From positions 39,673,515-39,737,514 of the forward strand of contig CM019701.1 in assembly GCA_009760885.1 (NCBI GenBank): a DNA stretch of 64,000 bases, in the 5' to 3' direction. Each line of letters starts with the position of its first letter. The first letter of the stretch is position 1. Below, piece after piece: positions 45,476 to 56,997 of the stretch. The stretch comes from Achatina immaculata (lineage: Eukaryota; Mollusca; Gastropoda; Stylommatophora; Achatinidae). Both the position numbers and the translations under genes were made by a program. Under the pieces are notes generated by a model. That model was not told the DNA's origin, did no database searches, and saw only the letters and a list, made by a program, of their open reading frames with translations.

Positions 45476-47284
45476 ATTTTTCTTCTTCTTATTCTTCTTC
45501 TTTCTACCACACTGGCGATGATGAGTGGTATCCTGATTTTTGCGATGCGCCTTTTGACTGGGTAACTCCAACTTCAGTATCTTTCCTTGCTAGGGCAGAC
45601 TGTGGTCTTGCTCGGACTTCAGAATCTTTCCTTGCTAGGGCAGACTGTGGTCTTGCTCGGACTTCAGCATTTTTCCTTGCTAGGGCAGACTGTGGTCTTG
45701 CTCGGACTTCAGCATCTTTCCTTGCTAGGGCAGACTGTGGTCTTGCTCGGACTTCAGCATCTTTCCTTGCTAGGGCAGACTGTGGTCTTGCTCGGACTTC
45801 AGCATCTTTCCTTGCTAGGGCAGACTGTGGTCTTGCTCGGACTTCAGCATCTTTCCTTGCTAGGGCAGACTGTGGTCTTGCTCGGACTTCAGCATCTTTC
45901 CTTGCTAGGGCAGACTGTGGTCTTGCTCGGACTTCAGCATCTTTCCTTACTAGAGCAGACTGTGGTCTTGCTCGGACTTCAGCATCTTTCCTTACTAGAG
46001 CAGACTGTGGTCTTGCTCGGACTTCAGCATCTTTCCTTGCTAGAGCAGACTGTGGTCTTGCTCGGACTTCAGCATCTTTCCTTGCTAGGGCAGACTGTGG
46101 TCTTGCTCGGACTTCAGCATCTTTCCTTGCTAGGGCAGACTGTGGTCTTGCTCGGACTTCAGCATCTTTTCTTACTAGAGCAGACTGTGGTCTTGCTCGG
46201 ACTTCAGCATCTTTCCTTGCTAGGGCAGACTGTGGTCTTGCTCGGACTTCAGCATCTTTCCTTGCTAGGGCAGACTGTGGTCTTGCTCGGACTTCAGCAT
46301 CTTTCCTTGCTAGGGCAGAATGTGGTCTTGCTCGGACTTCAGCATCTTTCCTTGCTAGGGCAGACTGTGGTCTTGCTCGGACTTCAGCATCTTTCCTTGC
46401 TAGGGCAGACTGTGGTCTTGCTCGGACTTCAGCATCTTTCCTTGCTAGGGCAGACTGTGGTCTTGCTCGGACTTCAGCATCTTTCCTTGCTAGGGCAGAC
46501 TGTGGTCTTGCTCGGACTTCAGCATCTTTCCTTACTAGAGCAGACTGTGGTCTTGCTCGGACTTCAGCATCTTTCCTTGCTAGGGCAGACTGTGGTCTTG
46601 CTCGGACTTCAGCATCTTTCCTTGCTAGGGCAGACTGTGGTCTTGCTCGGACTTCAGCATCTTTCCTTGCTAGGGCAGACTGTGGTCTTGCTCGGACTTC
46701 AGCATCTTTCCTTGCTAGGGCAGACTGTGGTCTTGCTCGGACTGCCATGAAGACAGTGATGTAGCCTGGCCTGGCCAAAACTTTGTTTTTCAGCCTCTGG
46801 TGGCTGTACTTAAGCCCCTTCTCCAGGTCAGATCCAGCATGCAAGGCTGGCTGGCCGGATGGCTTTGAGACAGTTCCACAGAGACATTCCGACTTTGGGA
46901 TGAGGAATCTGATGAGTGCCTCAGTGATATTCATTCCCCGCCACTTATAGTCTGCTGGCTCTGTTTTGTTTACATCATTCTGATAGCCATTATTGTAGAG
47001 ACTCATAGGCTTGTCACGTCCTGGATTCATTGGTTTCACATCAGATTTTCCTCATCCCCGCAGGTGATTTCCATACCCCCATCCGACCACCAACCTGACA
47101 TTACATTTTACAAAAATAACAATTACAATTAGTGTTGATTGCTAAAAGTTTCTGGGCTGCAGAAGTAGGTCAGAATTTTTAAGTAAACAGATCTATGTTC
47201 CCTGCCTCACAAAGACTATGTTAAGATAAGTGTGTTCTTAACACAGTTGTTCCCAGGGGGTGTAGAAAAGAGCAATAATAAATT
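45476..47284 (-). other. 1.8-kb foreign insertion in LINE-C, with repeat-protein ORF
   Basis: Replaces about 180 bp of LINE-C. On the minus strand, 47039-45504 is one open frame of 511 residues. About 100 non-repetitive N-terminal residues (MKPMNPGRDKPMSLYNN start; CLCGTVSKPSGQPALHAG) precede some 26 copies of a basic 15-residue unit (RARPQSALARKDAEV). A short unique tail ends near SGYHSSSPVW. I do not recognise the N-terminal part. No signal peptide or membrane segment is seen. It could be a real repeat protein or an insertion whose repeat stays open by its 45-bp period. Confidence 0.45.
45550..46742 (-). repeat. 45-bp minisatellite, about 26 copies
   Basis: The + strand unit contains CTTTCCTTGCTAGGGCAGAC and TGTGGTCTTGCTCGGACTTC. 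Units are highly homogeneous; a recurrent variant pair (TTACTAGAG for TTGCTAGGG) appears in at least four places, pointing to block duplication or gene conversion. Confidence 0.93.
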
Positions 47285-48310
47285 AAAGAATACGACCAGA
47301 ATATGCATGAAGGCACAATATATAGTAATATTTTCAGGAAAAAAGTCAGAACTTTTCTATATAAGAACTAGTTTACAACAAAGTAATACATGATCTCAAT
47401 TTATATTCAGCCTAATACTAGAAAAGGTGATAAGAAAATGAAAGAAGAAAGCAGTACTGAAGAACAAACTAAAATACTAGTGTATACGCTGACGACATTG
47501 ACCTATTGAGGAAAACTATGCAAGAAGTTACCGATACCTGCATACACCCGAGAGATATGACACTAAAAGTGGACTTGACCATTAACCAAGATAAGACAGA
47601 GCATATGAAGATATCAAGAGACCAGAGGCAGAATAATTCAGATTATATAAATGTTGGAGATGTAATTGTTATTAAAGCAGAAACATACAAATATCTTGGC
47701 ACAATCTTCAACAGAAGCAACATAGTAAGCAAGGAAATTAAAAGCAGAGTACAGATATAGAATAAAATACATTTTGCCTTGCAACACCTGTTAAAATCCT
47801 GAATCCTGCCCCACAACACCAAAATAACAATCTACAAAACTGTAACAAGACCAGCCGTCATGTATGGATCAGAAACGTGGAGTACAACAAAGATAGATGA
47901 ACAACAATTGCAGATCTGTGAGAACAAGATCCTAAGAAGAATATCTGGGCACATAAAAGATACCAACAGTGGAGCAATGAAAGGTAGAAAGAACACTGAA
48001 CTGAACGGCTTATTTAAATCCAAAAGAATTATAAATATATTGAAACTGAACAGACTACGCTGTCTGGGGCATGTAGAAAGAATGGAAGAGAACAGACAAA
48101 CGAAAATGATGTATGTACAAGAGATGAGGGAAACAAGACAAAGGCGTAGACCAAGACAAAGATTAAAAGACACCCTAGAAGAGGATAGAAAAGAAATTGG
48201 TCTCACCAGGTGGAGAGAGAAGATTAAGATTAGAGAGGAATGGAAGCGAACTTTATCTTGAACAATACTGAGCCTTAATGGCTGAGAAAGTTGAAGAAGG
48301 AGAAGAAGTA
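47285..48310 (+). mobile_element. LINE-C of unit X', 3' half
   Basis: Continues LINE-C from the RT palm (TRICMKAQ-like, frame broken at YADD) through DLTINQDKTEHMKISRDQRQ, MYGSETWSTTKIDEQQLQI, LNRLRCLGHVERMEENRQTK and RRRPRQRLKDT to a short GAA-type tail. 47860-48261 is still one open frame of 133 residues. Confidence 0.82.
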
Positions 48311-48663
48311 TGTAAAGGATATTGCCTACTTGCAACCTTTGCCACAAACACTGTCACAGTTACGGCGTCTTATTGCTACTGCCATCGAATCCAGAGATGA
48401 GAAAATGCTTGTCCGTGTATGGCAATGACTTGAACTATGACCTGGACATATCTCGCATGCTAAGCAGTTCCCACATGGAATGTTTGTGGTTTCTTGCAAT
48501 GTGCTTAAAAGTCTGGAGTTTTCCTCTCAATTGACGACTCATGTTTTTCTGTAATAAAGAGATTCTTGGCATTAAGTACAGAAAGTTGTTCCACTTAGTT
48601 AGAATCACATAATTATATGTAAAAAGATATGGAGATATGGCATTCAGGTATTTGGCCAAAAGA
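48311..48663. other. Unique duplicated sequence
   Basis: Matches 31832-31880 and 32165-32410 in X. No gene. Confidence 0.55.
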
Positions 48664-49995
48664 ATGGGAAAGAACTATATTCATACCACTGCCAAAAAAA
48701 GGGTAACCTGAAATTATGCACAAGCTACAGAACTGTTGTCCTGATTAGTCACGCCAATAAATTCTGTTAAAAATCATAATGGGTAGGCTTCGTAAGAAAA
48801 TAGAAGAAGAAGTCAATATGGTCCAAGCTGGTTTCAGACAAGGAAGAGGATCAAGAGATAATATATTCAGTATAAGATTAATAATAGAGAAATGCAGAGA
48901 GTTTACTGTGAATCTATATTTAGCCTTTATAGACTACTCAAAGGCAACTGATTGTGTACAACACCAGAAACTTTGGAAAATAATGGAAAAAATGGAATTT
49001 TCAACACATTTGATATAATTAAAATCCCTGCTATATCTAGACCAACAAGCAGCAGTAAGAATAAATGGTGAAACAACAACTTGTTTTGAGATAAAACAAG
49101 GGTTCCGTCAGGGGTGCATATTGTCGCCTTACTTATTTAACTTATGTACTGAAAATATAATGAGGAATGTTAGAGAAGCTGTAGATAAAGAATATTACGA
49201 TGCCATAACAATTGGAGGTTATGAAATACAAGATATTAGATGTGCTGATGACACAGTATTACTGTCTACAACAAAAAAAGGAATTATTTCAGTCCGTAAG
49301 AACAGCAAAGAGCAAAACCTCTATCTTAATGCAAAGAAAACTAAATTGATGACAACTGACAAAACAAAAAAGGCAGCTGAAATATGTATCAATGAGGAAA
49401 ATTGGAAGAAGTGGAGATTTTTTAATATCATGGATCACTACTAACTAATAATGGAGATACAATGAGGGAAGTTAAAAGGAGAACATCTATCGCTCTTCAG
49501 AAGGTAAAACAACAAAATAATCTGTGGAGAAGAACAGACAGAACTACACAAATAAGATTTTTAAGGGCATGCATCTTTCTCATTGAGACCTGGACACTTA
49601 ACAAAACAACTGAGAAACACACAAATGCCTTTGAATGTAAATGCTAAAGAAGAGTTCTTCAAATAGCATGGACACAAAAAAGAACAAATATATCCATACT
49701 ATAAGAATTTAATATTGAAGAAGGTTGGCTAATAAAGAGGATTAAACAATGAAAACTTAAATACTTTGGGTACATTAAACGTCATGATAATCTAGAGAGT
49801 ACCGTCTTGGAAGGGTATGTAATGGGAATAATAAAGAAAGGAAGACCAAGGCGAAGATGGCTGTAAGACATCGTTGATGATCTGTAAATGGATGCATCAG
49901 CAGCAGACCATCTTGCTCACAACCCTGTCAGGGAGCAAAAAGTTCAGCAAAGGACATGCAAAGAACGGAATATATATATATCATAACAAGAGAAC
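48664..49995 (+). mobile_element. LINE-E, RT region to 3' end
   Basis: RT motifs VQAGFRQGRGSRDNIFSIRL, LAFIDYSKATDC, RQGCILSPYLFNLCTENIMR and RCADDTVLLST (Cys at the usual Tyr of YADD), then the C-terminal part with GYVMGIIKKGRPRR-like remnants. Multiple stops. Inserted into duplicated sequence; X is uninterrupted at about 32410. Confidence 0.82.
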
Positions 49996-49999
49996 AGAA

Positions 50000-50344
50000 G
50001 AAAAGAAAAAACAAAGTAGAAGTTTCGTGTATCATGATAAACAAATAGATGTGATAGAAGTTTTGTGTCGCTTGTATTATTCCGTTCAAAGAAGAGTTTA
50101 TAGGCAAAAATTAAAATGATATGAGTTTATAGGCAAAGCGTTGTCTGATTTTGTTTTTGTTTCTGAATAAATAAGGTGAAAGGCTAATTATTATTTTATT
50201 ACTTCTTCAGTGCCTTCGCATCATGCACAAGTAAATATTTTGTTATGTATCTGCCAAAATACCTTTAGTTCGGCAATCAGTTTTAAAGAAATAGTAAAGC
50301 CATTCTAGATTGTTTACTAAATAAATATTTAATATATAAAATAT
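50000..50344. other. Unique duplicated sequence
   Basis: Matches 32410-32750 in X. No gene. Confidence 0.5.
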
Positions 50345-50548
50345 ATGCTGCAGACTATATGGAAATTTTTTAAAAACTAAGCATAAAGACGAAAATCAGG
50401 ATATTTAAGAGTAATGTTCTAAGTGTTCTATTCTTTGGAAATGAATGCTGGAAAATCACCAAAGCCATAGAAAACAAGTTGAATTCTTTCCAGACTAAAT
50501 GTTTACGAAGAATTAGAAAAATATTTTGGCCAAACACAGTAAAAAATA
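50345..50548 (+). mobile_element. LINE-B internal fragment
   Basis: About 200 bp matching LINE-B from the IWK...KKLS point to FWPNT. Truncated at both ends and joined to the PLE terminal repeat. Confidence 0.75.
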
Positions 50549-50559
50549 ACACACAAAAA

Positions 50560-51484
50560 TTAGTGTGTAAGTATACAACTATACACGAAGCACTGCAGTA
50601 AAGCTGTGATATCAGAATGTATAAACTAGGAAAAAAGTAGGAGCAGCTTTATTACTTAACGATTACAAAGTTGTGACGTTTCGGCGTGAGCCTTAATCAT
50701 ACAAAAACATACAGGACGAAGAAACAGAGAGAGGAGATAAAGTATAGATTGACATGAATACTATTTTAAAAAAATTAATGCTACCCGTTCAAATAATGAT
50801 AAAGTGGAAGCAGCCATTAAATTCCTGATTACACACGGTGGCCTCTCACCCCAAGCTGTTTCTCTCCACATCAAGCACAACAGTTTAGGCAACTCCACCT
50901 TCTATCTTCTTCCTAAAATCCACAAAACCGGTCATCCTGGACGTCCTATTGTATCAGCATGCTCATGCCCCACTGAGCACATTTCTGACATTTTGGACAG
51001 CATTTTCCAGCCGCTAGCACACAAACTACCCTCTTTTTTTTAAAAGATACAAACCACGATTAACAACCTTCGATACGATCACACTCTTTCAACACCATAC
51101 TTATCACATCTTTCTCCTTGATGTCTGCTCCCTACATACTTCTATATTCCATGAGGATGGACTCTTAGCATTCCGCTATTTTCTTGACAAAGATCCTCAC
51201 CCCACAACTAACACTGACACCATAATCAGACTTACACAGCTAGTACTAAATATAAATATTTTCGAATTCAACGGCGAATACTTTGAGCAAATCAGTGGTG
51301 TTGCCATGGGAACGAAAATGGTTACCAGTTATACATTTCTATTTGTGGGTTTTCTGGAAGTCAAATTATTGGAAACTTACACCGGCAGACTAACAGAATT
51401 CTATAAAAGGTGCACTGATGATTGGAGTCACCAGCATGCCACAGGAAGACCTAAAAAAGTTATTGATTTCCCATTTCACTTAAT
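50560..51484 (+). mobile_element. Penelope-like element, left part of split copy
   Basis: A terminal repeat (50560-50775, inverted relative to the ORF) is followed by the [25 protein letters not shown] (50885-50960) is the hallmark motif. FVGFLEVKLLETYTGRLTEF and a CTDD in place of the usual YxDD follow near 51415. Interrupted at ATTTCACTTAAT by a LINE-A insertion and resumes at 55978. Confidence 0.82.
50671..50704 (-). ncRNA. Hammerhead-ribozyme-like motif, best copy
   Basis: Minus strand: TTGT/ACAA stem I, TGATTA core, perfect GGC/GCC stem II with a TCAC loop, then GAAACGTC. The standard core is CTGATGA; here C3 reads A and G8 reads T, so cleavage is not expected. Architecture otherwise fits PLE-type hammerheads with a minimal stem III. 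Confidence 0.45.
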
Positions 51485-52046
51485 CTTATCTTATCTTATA
51501 TCTTATATCCTTCCCGTGCCGTTAAACGTCACATAGGGCTCGCAAAGTAGTTCGCCAATTTTTCCTGTCTTCTGCGAGTTTTTCAACCTCATCAAAGGAT
51601 TTTATGCCTGTTAACTTGGCCTCTCTTATGTCCTCTTCAGAGTTTCACGCGGTCTGCCTCTTTTTCTTCGGCCTGTTGTGTTCCAATTGATAGCTTGTTT
51701 TGGGATTCTCTGATCATTTCTTCTCATCAAGTGACCAACATATGTCCATCTTCTTGATCACCCATGAGACTGGTTGTTGTTCAGTCATCTGTCTTATCTC
51801 TGCGTTGTTCTTGAATTCATTCCACTTGATGCCGAGTATTTTCCTTAGGCATCTGTTTTCAAAAGAGTCTAATTTCTTTTCTATTTTTTAGTTGTTTTCC
51901 AGCTTTCGCATGCATAAATGAGGGTGGATATTACATTTGAATTGAATAGTCTTAACTTGGTTTTTGTGCTTATAACTTTTGAATTCCATATATTCTCAAG
52001 ATTCTAGAAGATTGATGTTGCTTTTGCAATTCTGATCCTAACTTCC
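51485..52046 (-). mobile_element. LINE-A, 3' part of nested insertion
   Basis: 3' tail of GATAA/GATATAAG units at 51485, then the LINE-A C-terminal RT sequence on the minus strand. Its 5' part continues at 54885-55977 beyond a nested LINE-F. ATTTCACTTAAT (51473-51484 and 55978-55989) flanks the whole, showing that both parts are one insertion. Confidence 0.85.
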
Positions 52047-52256
52047 TTCTTCCTAAAATCCACAAACCCGGTCATCCTGGACGTCCTATTGTATCAGCAT
52101 CCTCATGCCCCACTGAGCACATTTCTGACATTTTGGACAGCATTTTCCAGCCGCTAGCACACAAACTACCCTCTTTTTTTTTAATGATACAAACCACGCT
52201 TTAACAACCTTCGATACGATCACACTCTCTCAACACCACACTTATCACATCTTTCT
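52047..52256 (+). mobile_element. PLE RT fragment, second copy
   Basis: About 210 bp repeating 50900-51115 ([17 protein letters not shown] start) with a few differences. It lies between LINE-A and LINE-F and appears to have arrived with, or just before, LINE-F. Confidence 0.75.
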
Positions 52257-54700
52257 ATCACATATTGCGACCATGATGGATGATGCTGTAACTCATAAAT
52301 TCAAGGACATAATCATTCTAGGCGACTTCAGTATAGATCTTAATCAGCCAAATCCTACATGGAAGAACATTTTAACATCTTACAACTTCTCCCAAATTCT
52401 TAACGAACCTACTAGAGTTGCTGAATCATCATCAACACTAATAGATCATATTTATGTAGCTGATCCAGGAAACATTACTGAATGTACTGTCCCTCATGTG
52501 TCGCTGAGTGATCACTACCCGGTCTGCTGTACGTGGTCACATAAGGGGTATAAAATACCGAAACCCAAACATACCAGCATCAAATAAAGAAACTTTAAAA
52601 ACTTTAACTTGGAATTATTTTTAACTGATCTAAAAGCTTCGCCTCTTACGTACGTTTTCCAGTTAACAAATTCAGATGAGGCTATCGAATACTGGATCAA
52701 GATATTTCGAAATATTTTTGACAAGCATGTCCCCAGCAAAGAAATGAGAGTAAAACACGTAACAAAATCCCCGTGGATAACTCCCGATATATTGCAATTG
52801 ATGAGGAAACGGGATGAAGCTCACAAAAAAACAGAAATTTCAGTAGCTATCGTTCACTTAGGAATAAGGTGCAGTATTTAATTAGGCAGGAAAAGAAAAA
52901 TTAATTCAGAAATTTAGTGAAAGACAAAACTGATAGTAAATCAATCTGGAAAACGATTAATACTCTTGTAAATAAAAGGAAGCAAACTGACCCACAAACA
53001 CTTAATGGTGAACATACTTGCACTAACTTCAGTGAACATTTTAGGAAAGAAATTAGTATTCTAAAATCTTCATTACCGACCCCAAATTGCGACCTGAGTG
53101 TGTTGAAAACTTTCAGCGACAGTAAATGTGTAAAGCTAAAACAAACTAATATTCCTTTCCTCACAGTCGGTGAGGTTTATAACTACATCCGGTCCTTAAA
53201 GAACACTAACTCAGCAGGATGTGATGACATTAGTAACAAGATACAACGCTACGCTGCACCAGTTATCACAGACACACTAACATACTTATACAACTTGTGT
53301 ATTGACAAAAAATATTTCCCTGACGCTTTTAAACTCGCCAAAGTTTTTCCTCTTTTTAAATCTGGACAGACTAGTGACCTCTCAAACTATAGACCCATAT
53401 CCATTCTGTCATCACTATCAAAACCTCTTGAAAAACATATACAAAAGTTAACTCTGCTCCACATGCAAGAAAACAATCTACTAATAGACAGTCAGTCAGG
53501 TTTTAGACCACATTACTCCTGCCACACAGCATTAACTAAAATGACAGAAAGCTGGCTGTCTAATATAAATGATGACAAATTGTGTGGTGCTGTCTTTGTT
53601 GATTTTAAGAAAGCCTTCGATATGATTGATCATGAAATTCTTGCAAAAAAGCTGGAAGGCTATAGATTACACCCTGACTTAACAAAATTTATTACATCTT
53701 TTCTCTCAGGTAGTAAACAAGTAGTTTGCTTTAGAAACAAACTATCTGGCTCGTCTGATACTGGTATTCCTCAAGGCTCCATTCTTGGTCCTCTTCTCTT
53801 TGCTATCTATATTAACGACCTACCATTACATTTAAAGCACTCTTCATGTGATCTTTTCGCTGACGACTGTACTGTTTACAATAGTGAATATGACATCAAT
53901 AAACTACAGACAAGTCTCCAAAATGATATAAACAGTTTGATTAAATGGAGTAATAAAAATGGTATGTTGATAAACACCAACAAAACAAAATCCATGCTCA
54001 TCACTACAAGACAGAAACTGCAAAATGCAACTAAAACTTCACTACTGCTTTGTGCTGGGACTAAGGCAATAAAAAATGTTCATAAACATAAAACCCTAGG
54101 ACTCATCATTGATCAGCATTTAACTTGGAATTTTCACGTACATAACCTAACAAATTTGATTGCACAGAAAGTTTATCAATTAGCCAAAATTAAACACTTT
54201 ATCGACAAAGACACAAGAAAAATATACTACATATCACACATACAAACACACTTAGATTACTGTTCCACAATCTGGGATGGATGCTCAGTCTCAAACACAA
54301 AAAGGCTCCACTCACTTCACAAGCGAGCATTAAATCTTATTTGTGACAAACACCCAGTACAGACTGTAGATCAACACAAACAACTCAAAATTCTACCCCT
54401 CAAAAATAGAATCATTTTTAACAAAGTTAAGTTTTTTCACAGAATTCTGTCGCACAGTGCTCCGCCTTACTTGTGGTCACTGTTTACGTATAACACTAAA
54501 CATAGCCGGCGTTTAAAAAACTGTCTTCTTCCTAAACCCAGAATTGATCTGTACAAGAAAAGCCTTGCATACTCTGCAGTACAGCTCTGGAACACCCTCC
54601 CCTACAATTTAAAATCCATTGGTAGTACTTCATCCTTTAACTCAAACCTGTTTCATTATTTACTTGCTTGTAATTATATGCCTCCATAAAATAGCCAGCA
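52257..54700 (+). mobile_element. LINE-F (CR1/L2-type), most intact LINE here
   Basis: Endonuclease C-terminal part (IILGDFSIDLNQP, LIDHIYVADP, SLSDHYPVCCTW) at 52273-52587. A stop at 52585-52587 and a frameshift near 52840-52880 follow. A single open frame of 590 residues then runs 52917-54689: NYRPISILSSLSKPLEKHIQ, SQSGFRPHYSCHTAL, FVDFKKAFDMIDHEIL, GIPQGSILGPLLFAIYINDL, LFADDCTVY (FADD), a thumb/connector, and a C-terminal WNTLPYNLK motif common in CR1-like LINEs. The endonuclease N-terminus is missing. 54700-54885 is AT-rich 3' sequence. Confidence 0.88.
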
Positions 54701-54884
54701 CTCTCTCAACACATGGCTCGTAAACCATCAAGTACTTCAATGACATAGTTAGAAAAGCAACTTGTTAGATATTGTTAGAAATTATTTTAATGTTTGTTAA
54801 AAAAAAACATATGTCAGAAGATGATTTACAATGTATTTTTATTTATGTATATGTCTGCGTGTGTATGTGTGCTTGAGTGCTATT

Positions 54885-55977
54885 TTATTAGGTTAATGAC
54901 TTCTTCTCTTTTACCTTTTTCCATTTTGATTGATGTGAATTTTCATTATTTTTGTTTTGTCCTTGTTAATTTCAAGTCTTATTTTGCTAGCCAGTGAAGA
55001 CAGGCTGTTTTTTCTTGCATGGAATTCACATTATTACTGACAAGAGTTATGTCATCAGCAAAATCAAGATCTTCTAGTTGGGTCCCATGTACCCAGTCAA
55101 TACCTGTGTTACCTGTGCAGCATTTTTTCATTATGAAGTCTATTGTAATCCCAAAAAGTAAAGGAGACAGTATACATCCTTGTTTCACATCTGTTTCAAT
55201 CTGGAACCATTCACTCATCCCTTCTTCTGTCTTGACTGCACAAACATATCCATTGTATAAGTCCTTAATGATGTTGACAATTTTAGATGGTATTCCATAT
55301 AGACTTAAAATTCCCCATAATGAATCTCTGTGTATGCTATCAAATGCCTTTTTAAAATCTATGAAGTTCAGTATTAATGGTTTCTGCTTTTCAATATGTT
55401 CTTCAAGTATTATTCTGAGAGTAAAGATCTGGTCGAGACAGCTTCTCCCTTTTCGAAATCCTGCTTGTTCTTCTCTCATTGCTGTATCCACTATATCTTT
55501 GAGTCTATTCAAAATGACCTTGCAAAATACTTTTGACACAACTGATATTAGGGTTACTTCTTTCCAGTTGTTACAGTCACTAAGGTTGCCCTTTTTTGGT
55601 ATTTTAACAATGATTCCTTTCTTCCCATTAGAAGGGACCTTTTCTTCTTTCCAAATCTTGTTGAACATTCTCTGTAGTTGTCTCATGTTGTCACTATTGA
55701 CAGCTTTTAGCATTTCGGCTGTTATTTCATCTTCACCTGCAGCTTTGTTGTTAGCCATTAAATTCACTGCTGTTTCAATTTCATGCAATTTAATTTCATC
55801 TAGGTTGACATTTAGTTGTGGGGCTGGTAAGTCAGTTTCAAGGTTTAACAATTCTTTTGGGTGTGGTCGATTGAGTATTTTTTGGAAGTGTTCAGCTCAT
55901 CTTTGCTTGTGGTCTTTATTTGATGTTAATAATGTTCCAGTTTTGCTAAGGATTGGTCTTTCTTTAGATGTAATAGT
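54885..55977 (-). mobile_element. LINE-A, 5' part of nested insertion
   Basis: Minus-strand frame 55851-54979: AAGEDEITAEMLKAVNSDN, IIVKIPKKGNLSDCNNW, REEQAGFRKGRSCLDQIFTL, FIDFKKAFDSIHRDSL, DVKQGCILSPLLFGITID and LDFADDITLVS (FADD). It ends inside the element's 5' half where ATTTCACTTAAT begins. Almost identical to 63060-64000 in the opposite orientation. Confidence 0.87.
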
Positions 55978-56635
55978 ATTTCACTTAATAAGAACATAAA
56001 ATTTACTTATGAAATTTCTGACAAGTCTGTCAGCTTTTTAGATATTAAAATTTCTATTGGCAGAAACAGGCTTGTCACCTCTGTATTTTAGAAGCCCACC
56101 GACTTTACTTTACATCTCCTCCCATACTGAAGCCTGTAAGAACTCCATCCCATACTCCCAACTCCTCCGTCTTCGCCGCATATGTCAGGATAATTTGGGC
56201 TTTATAGATCAGTCAAACAAGTTATTAGAATTTTTCCGTCATCGCCACTACCCAGAAAATGTCCTTCGTGAAGCCTTCAACCGTATCCAACTAGTGAGCC
56301 ACAAAGAAGCATTCAGAAAAAAGCCTGTTACTCCATCTGACAGAGTTAAGTTAGTACTGCCTTTCCACCCGCATGGTCAGATGGTTAAGAAAATTCATTA
56401 TCGTCATCTGCCAATAATTTAGCTCGACCCCGACACTCGTGACATTTTCTCTGATCCACCCCTGTTGGCATACAAACGTGGGCCAAACCTTAAGGACATC
56501 CTCGTCCACAGCCACTTGAAGCAGAGCCTTACATATGTTGGTACCAGAAAATGTAACCGCCTCCGCTGCGTTACCTGCCCTGTAGTCTGGGAAACGAAAA
56601 CGATCACCTTTCCCAAAACTATTCTCTGTCTTCTA
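55978..56635 (+). mobile_element. Penelope-like element, right part of split copy
   Basis: Continues the PLE: DIKISIGRNR, then the SHTEACKNSIPYSQLLRLRR linker, FRHRHYPENVLREAF and SDRVKLVLPFHPHGQMVKK. After a stop near 56420 it continues with LLAYKRGPNLKDILVHSHLK. Cut off before GIY-YIG by a LINE-B fragment. Confidence 0.83.
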
Positions 56636-56793
56636 CAGAAGTAAGAGTAGACCAAAAGAGACATGGAGAAGAACAACAGAGAGGATGATGAGCAATAGAG
56701 TGCTCACCTGGACAAGAGCAGAAAAAAGGGAAAAGACAGGCATTTGTGGAAAACCCTTGCGGAAGCCCCATGTTCCCTGGGCACTTAATGTTC

Positions 56794-56830
<37 letters not shown>
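56636..56830 (+). mobile_element. LINE-B 3' end
   Basis: Last about 150 bp of LINE-B (GNRSKSRPKETWRR-like and TWTRAEKREKTG) ending in TTCAGAAAGAGAGA and a (GA)n tail of about 35 bases. Confidence 0.82.
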
Positions 56831-56834
<4 letters not shown>

Positions 56835-56997
56835 TAAAGAAACCCCGAAAGTATTAAGGTAAACAGTTGTTTGCACACATCGTGACACAAATCAAACGCT
56901 GTAGTCCTTTCTTCTTCTAGTTTTGTTTCTTCTGAATCACATGTGGAAATATAGCTTTACTGTGTAGGGGGGGAAGGAGGGGGGGGGGGGGTAAGAC

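Noticed and set aside
45587..46750. + strand 387-residue repeat ORF
   Set aside because: Antisense shadow of the 45-bp array with no unique sequence.
16933..50704. Claim of an active self-cleaving ribozyme
   Set aside because: C3 and G8 of the core are changed in every copy seen; only a hammerhead-like remnant is supported.
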